From Phycisphaerae bacterium (GTDB lineage: Bacteria; Planctomycetota; Phycisphaerae; SM23-33): a DNA stretch of 15,168 nucleotides. Numbering within the stretch: position 1 is the stretch's first letter; each line of letters begins with the position of its first letter. Positions 12,994 to 15,168 of this stretch are shown one piece after another. Below the pieces are notes generated by a model. The model was given only the letters and a program-made list of their open reading frames with translations. It was not told where the DNA came from and made no database searches. Made by a program: the position numbers and the translations under genes. The stretch is from NCBI GenBank assembly GCA_022866005.1, contig JALHTV010000200.1, positions 1-15,168 on the forward strand. The letters are read 5' to 3'.

Positions 12994-15042
12994 TTACTTG
13001 TCCTTGTCTTCTTCCTTGGCCTTGGCGGCCGAGGCCACGATCTGCTGCTGCACCATGGCCGGGACCGGTTCGTAGTGGCTGAGTTCCATCGTGTAGCTGC
13101 CCTGGCCGCCGGTGACCGAGCGGAGCTGGCTATTGTACTGCATCACCTCGGCCAGCGGTGCCTGGGCCTTGATGACGCATTGCCCGCCGGGCAGGATGTC
13201 CTGGCCCTGGATGCGTCCCCTGCGGCCGGACAGGTCGCCGCTGATGTCGCCCATGTAGCTGGACGGGACGGTGACTTCCAGGTTCACGATGGGCTCGAGG
13301 ATCACGGGCTTGGCCTTTTGGATGGCGTCGATGAAGGCGTACTTGCCGGCCGTGCGGAAGGCGACTTCCTTGGAGTCCACCGGGTGGCTCTTGCCGTCGT
13401 AGACGCTCACGCGGATGTCTTGCATGGGATACCCCGCGACCGCCCCGGTCGATAGGACGTCGTTGACGCCCTTCTCGATGGCCGGGAGGAACTGGCGGGG
13501 GATGGACTCCCCGTACAGGTCGTCCACGAACTCAAAGCCCGCCCCGCGCTCCAGCGGCTCGACGCGAAGATAGACCTCCCCGAACTGGCCCGCCCCGCCG
13601 GTCTGCTTCTTGTGGCGGTAGTGACCCTCGGCCTTGGTGGAGATGGTCTCGCGGTAGGGGATCTTGGGCGGCTTGGTCTCCACCTCCAGGTCGAAGCGCT
13701 GCTTCATCTTGGTCAGCATGATCCGCAGGTGCAGGTCGCCCACGCCGGAGATGACCGTCTCGTTGGTCTGGCTGTCGCGGGTCGCCAGGAACGTGCGATC
13801 CTCCTCGGCGAGCTTGGCGAGCGCCCCGGAGATCTTCTGCTCGTCATGGCGGCTCTTGGGGCTGACGGCCAGGGAGTACATCGGGTGGGGGAAGGGCAGC
13901 ATCGCTCGGACCATCGGCTTGATCTCGGTGTGCAGCACGTCGCCGGTCTGGATCTCCTCGACCTTGGCCAGGGCGATGATGTCACCGGCGACGGCCTGCT
14001 TGATCTCGGTCGATTCCTTGCCCTGGACCTTGAACAGGTGGCCGACCTTCACGGGGCGCTTCTGGTCGCCCAGGACGTACATCGTGTCGCCCTGCACCGT
14101 GCCTTGGAGGATCCGCACCCAGGCCATCTTGCCGACGAACGGGTCGGTGGTGATCTTGAACGCCTGGCCGATGAAGGGCTTGGTGGGGTCGGGCTCGACG
14201 GGGACCTGGCCGGCGTCGGCGGCGGACGCCTGGCGGACCGGCCGGCCCGGCGCCCGGGCCGGAGACGGGAAGTACCTGGCCACGGCGTCCATGAACTCCT
14301 TGACGCCGATCTCGCTCCGGGCGGCCATGAACAGCACGGGGATGACCGTCCCGACGATCATCGCGGCGGCGAAGGCCTCGGCGAGCGTCCCGGGGGCGAT
14401 CTCCTTGCCGTCGAGGTACGCCGCCATCATCGCCTCGTCGGCCTCGACGACGCTCTCCAGCAACTGCGTGTGATGCCTGGCCACGTCGCCCAGGTCGCTG
14501 GCGCCGGTGGCGTTGGCGAAGCAGTCGACCACACTCTTACCGGAACCTGTGGGCAGGTTCATGGGCTTGCAGGCCACCCCGAAGGTCTCGACGATCTCCT
14601 TCAGCAGGCTGTCCAGGTGGGCGTTCTCGCCGTCGATCTTGTTGACCACGACGGCGACGGGCAGCCTGGCCTCCTGGGTGAGCTTGAACAGCCGCCGGGC
14701 GTTCACCTCGATGCCGGCCGTCGCCGAGAGCACCATCACGGCCACGTCCGCCCCGTTCAGCGCGCTGATCGCCCCGCCGATGAAGTCGGGATACCCGGGC
14801 CCGTCCAGCAGGTTGATCTCGATGCCCTGGTGTTCCAGGTGCCCCAGGGCGGGGTCCACGGAGTGCCCGCGCTCCTTCTCGATATCCGAGTAGTCGAGGT
14901 GGCTGGTGCCGTCGGTGACCGAGCCCAGCCGCCCGGTGACCCCGGCGGCGTGGAGCATGGCCTCAGCGAGAGTGGTCTTGCCCGAGCCGCCGTGGCCGAG
15001 GAAGGCGATATTGCGGATGTCCTGAGGCTTGGATACCGGCAT
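12994..15042 (-). CDS. Elongation factor G-like GTPase (EF-G2 type)
   Basis: The 682-residue protein has full EF-G architecture: G domain with P-loop GHGGSGKTT (16-24), switch I ERGHSV (57-62), G3 DGPGYPDF (80-87) and NKID (134-137); domain II; then domains III-V including the domain IV segment HYRHKKQTGGAGQFGEVYLRVEPL and the closing GGQGSYTMELSHYEPVP. It departs from canonical EF-G, where switch I reads ERGITI and G3 reads DTPGHVDF: the catalytic histidine is tyrosine (Tyr84) and the threonine is glycine. Such changes are found in paralogous EF-G-like proteins, whose role is unsettled, so I do not call it fusA. The ATG at 15042 has GGAG 6 nt before it. The C-terminus is a charged KAKEEDKDK tail. 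It is followed by rpmB. Confidence 0.92.
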   Translation of the reverse strand: MPVSKPQDIRNIAFLGHGGSGKTTLAEAMLHAAGVTGRLGSVTDGTSHLDYSDIEKERGHSVDPALGHLEHQGIEINLLDGPGYPDFIGGAISALNGADVAVMVLSATAGIEVNARRLFKLTQEARLPVAVVVNKIDGENAHLDSLLKEIVETFGVACKPMNLPTGSGKSVVDCFANATGASDLGDVARHHTQLLESVVEADEAMMAAYLDGKEIAPGTLAEAFAAAMIVGTVIPVLFMAARSEIGVKEFMDAVARYFPSPARAPGRPVRQASAADAGQVPVEPDPTKPFIGQAFKITTDPFVGKMAWVRILQGTVQGDTMYVLGDQKRPVKVGHLFKVQGKESTEIKQAVAGDIIALAKVEEIQTGDVLHTEIKPMVRAMLPFPHPMYSLAVSPKSRHDEQKISGALAKLAEEDRTFLATRDSQTNETVISGVGDLHLRIMLTKMKQRFDLEVETKPPKIPYRETISTKAEGHYRHKKQTGGAGQFGEVYLRVEPLERGAGFEFVDDLYGESIPRQFLPAIEKGVNDVLSTGAVAGYPMQDIRVSVYDGKSHPVDSKEVAFRTAGKYAFIDAIQKAKPVILEPIVNLEVTVPSSYMGDISGDLSGRRGRIQGQDILPGGQCVIKAQAPLAEVMQYNSQLRSVTGGQGSYTMELSHYEPVPAMVQQQIVASAAKAKEEDKDK

Positions 15043-15168
15043 CGTGTTCTCCAGTTGCTGCGGCCGGCAAGGGGCACTCCGCCGACCGGGGCCAGGCCTT
15101 TGGCGATGGACCGAGCGGCCGTGCCCGCTGAATCGCGTGAATATAGGCCCCATCCAGCGAAGGGGCAA
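15043..15168 (-). promoter_or_regulatory. Sigma-70 promoter and leader of the EF-G-like/rpmB operon
   Basis: Reading leftward from the window edge, TTGCCC (15163-15168) and TATATT (15140-15145) are 17 bp apart. TATATT is one base from consensus and TTGCCC two. The start would be near 15133, leaving a leader of about 90 nt. The leader is GC-rich without a clear regulatory fold. The coding frame is open through it, but the predicted promoter lies inside that open stretch, which argues against an earlier start codon. Confidence 0.6.

Overview
The window is GC-rich, densely coded bacterial chromosome, most likely from a planctomycete (Phycisphaerae-like). That is an inference. It rests on high-GC codon use, on a nested palindromic intergenic element at 12535-12609 of a type I associate with planctomycete genomes, and on the gene set; no rRNA is present to settle it. 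Promoters with near-consensus -35/-10 boxes and clear Shine-Dalgarno sites show a housekeeping sigma-70 type system.

Region 1 (2-4564, + strand) is a hydrogenase locus. It opens with the end of hypE (nickel-site cyanide ligand synthesis). A complete hydBGDA set follows: Fe-S subunit, FAD/NAD(P) subunit, small subunit and NiFe large subunit. The order and motifs are those of cytosolic group 3b (NADP-linked, 'sulfhydrogenase') enzymes. Electrons would pass between the NiFe site in HydA, the clusters in HydD and HydB, and flavin/NADP in HydG. A palindrome-bearing intergenic repeat separates this locus from the convergent infA.

Region 2 (4700-6873) begins with infA (IF-1, minus strand) and its promoter. 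A divergent, near-consensus promoter at 5052-5079 begins a roughly 113-nt highly structured leader, followed by a small three-helix membrane protein of unknown function and a 413-residue SAM-dependent methyltransferase. The leader matches no RNA family I can name, can form two mutually exclusive folds, and is the best candidate here for something undescribed.

Region 3 (6890-11094) has gatC and gatA (two subunits of the glutamyl/aspartyl-tRNA amidotransferase) behind a perfect TTGACA promoter, but no gatB. Next is an uncharacterised protein that looks like an alpha/alpha-toroid with a C-terminal beta domain. Its reading frame runs without a stop right across the antisense strand of a convergent PHP-domain hydrolase gene.

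Region 4 (11108-15168, minus strand) is a translation block transcribed leftward: an EF-G-like GTPase, rpmB (bL28), a 192-bp gap carrying the palindromic element, asnS, and the translationally coupled PHP gene. AsnRS alongside GatCA suggests the amidotransferase is mainly needed for Gln-tRNA(Gln). No CRISPR array, tRNA, rRNA, insertion sequence or phage gene was seen.
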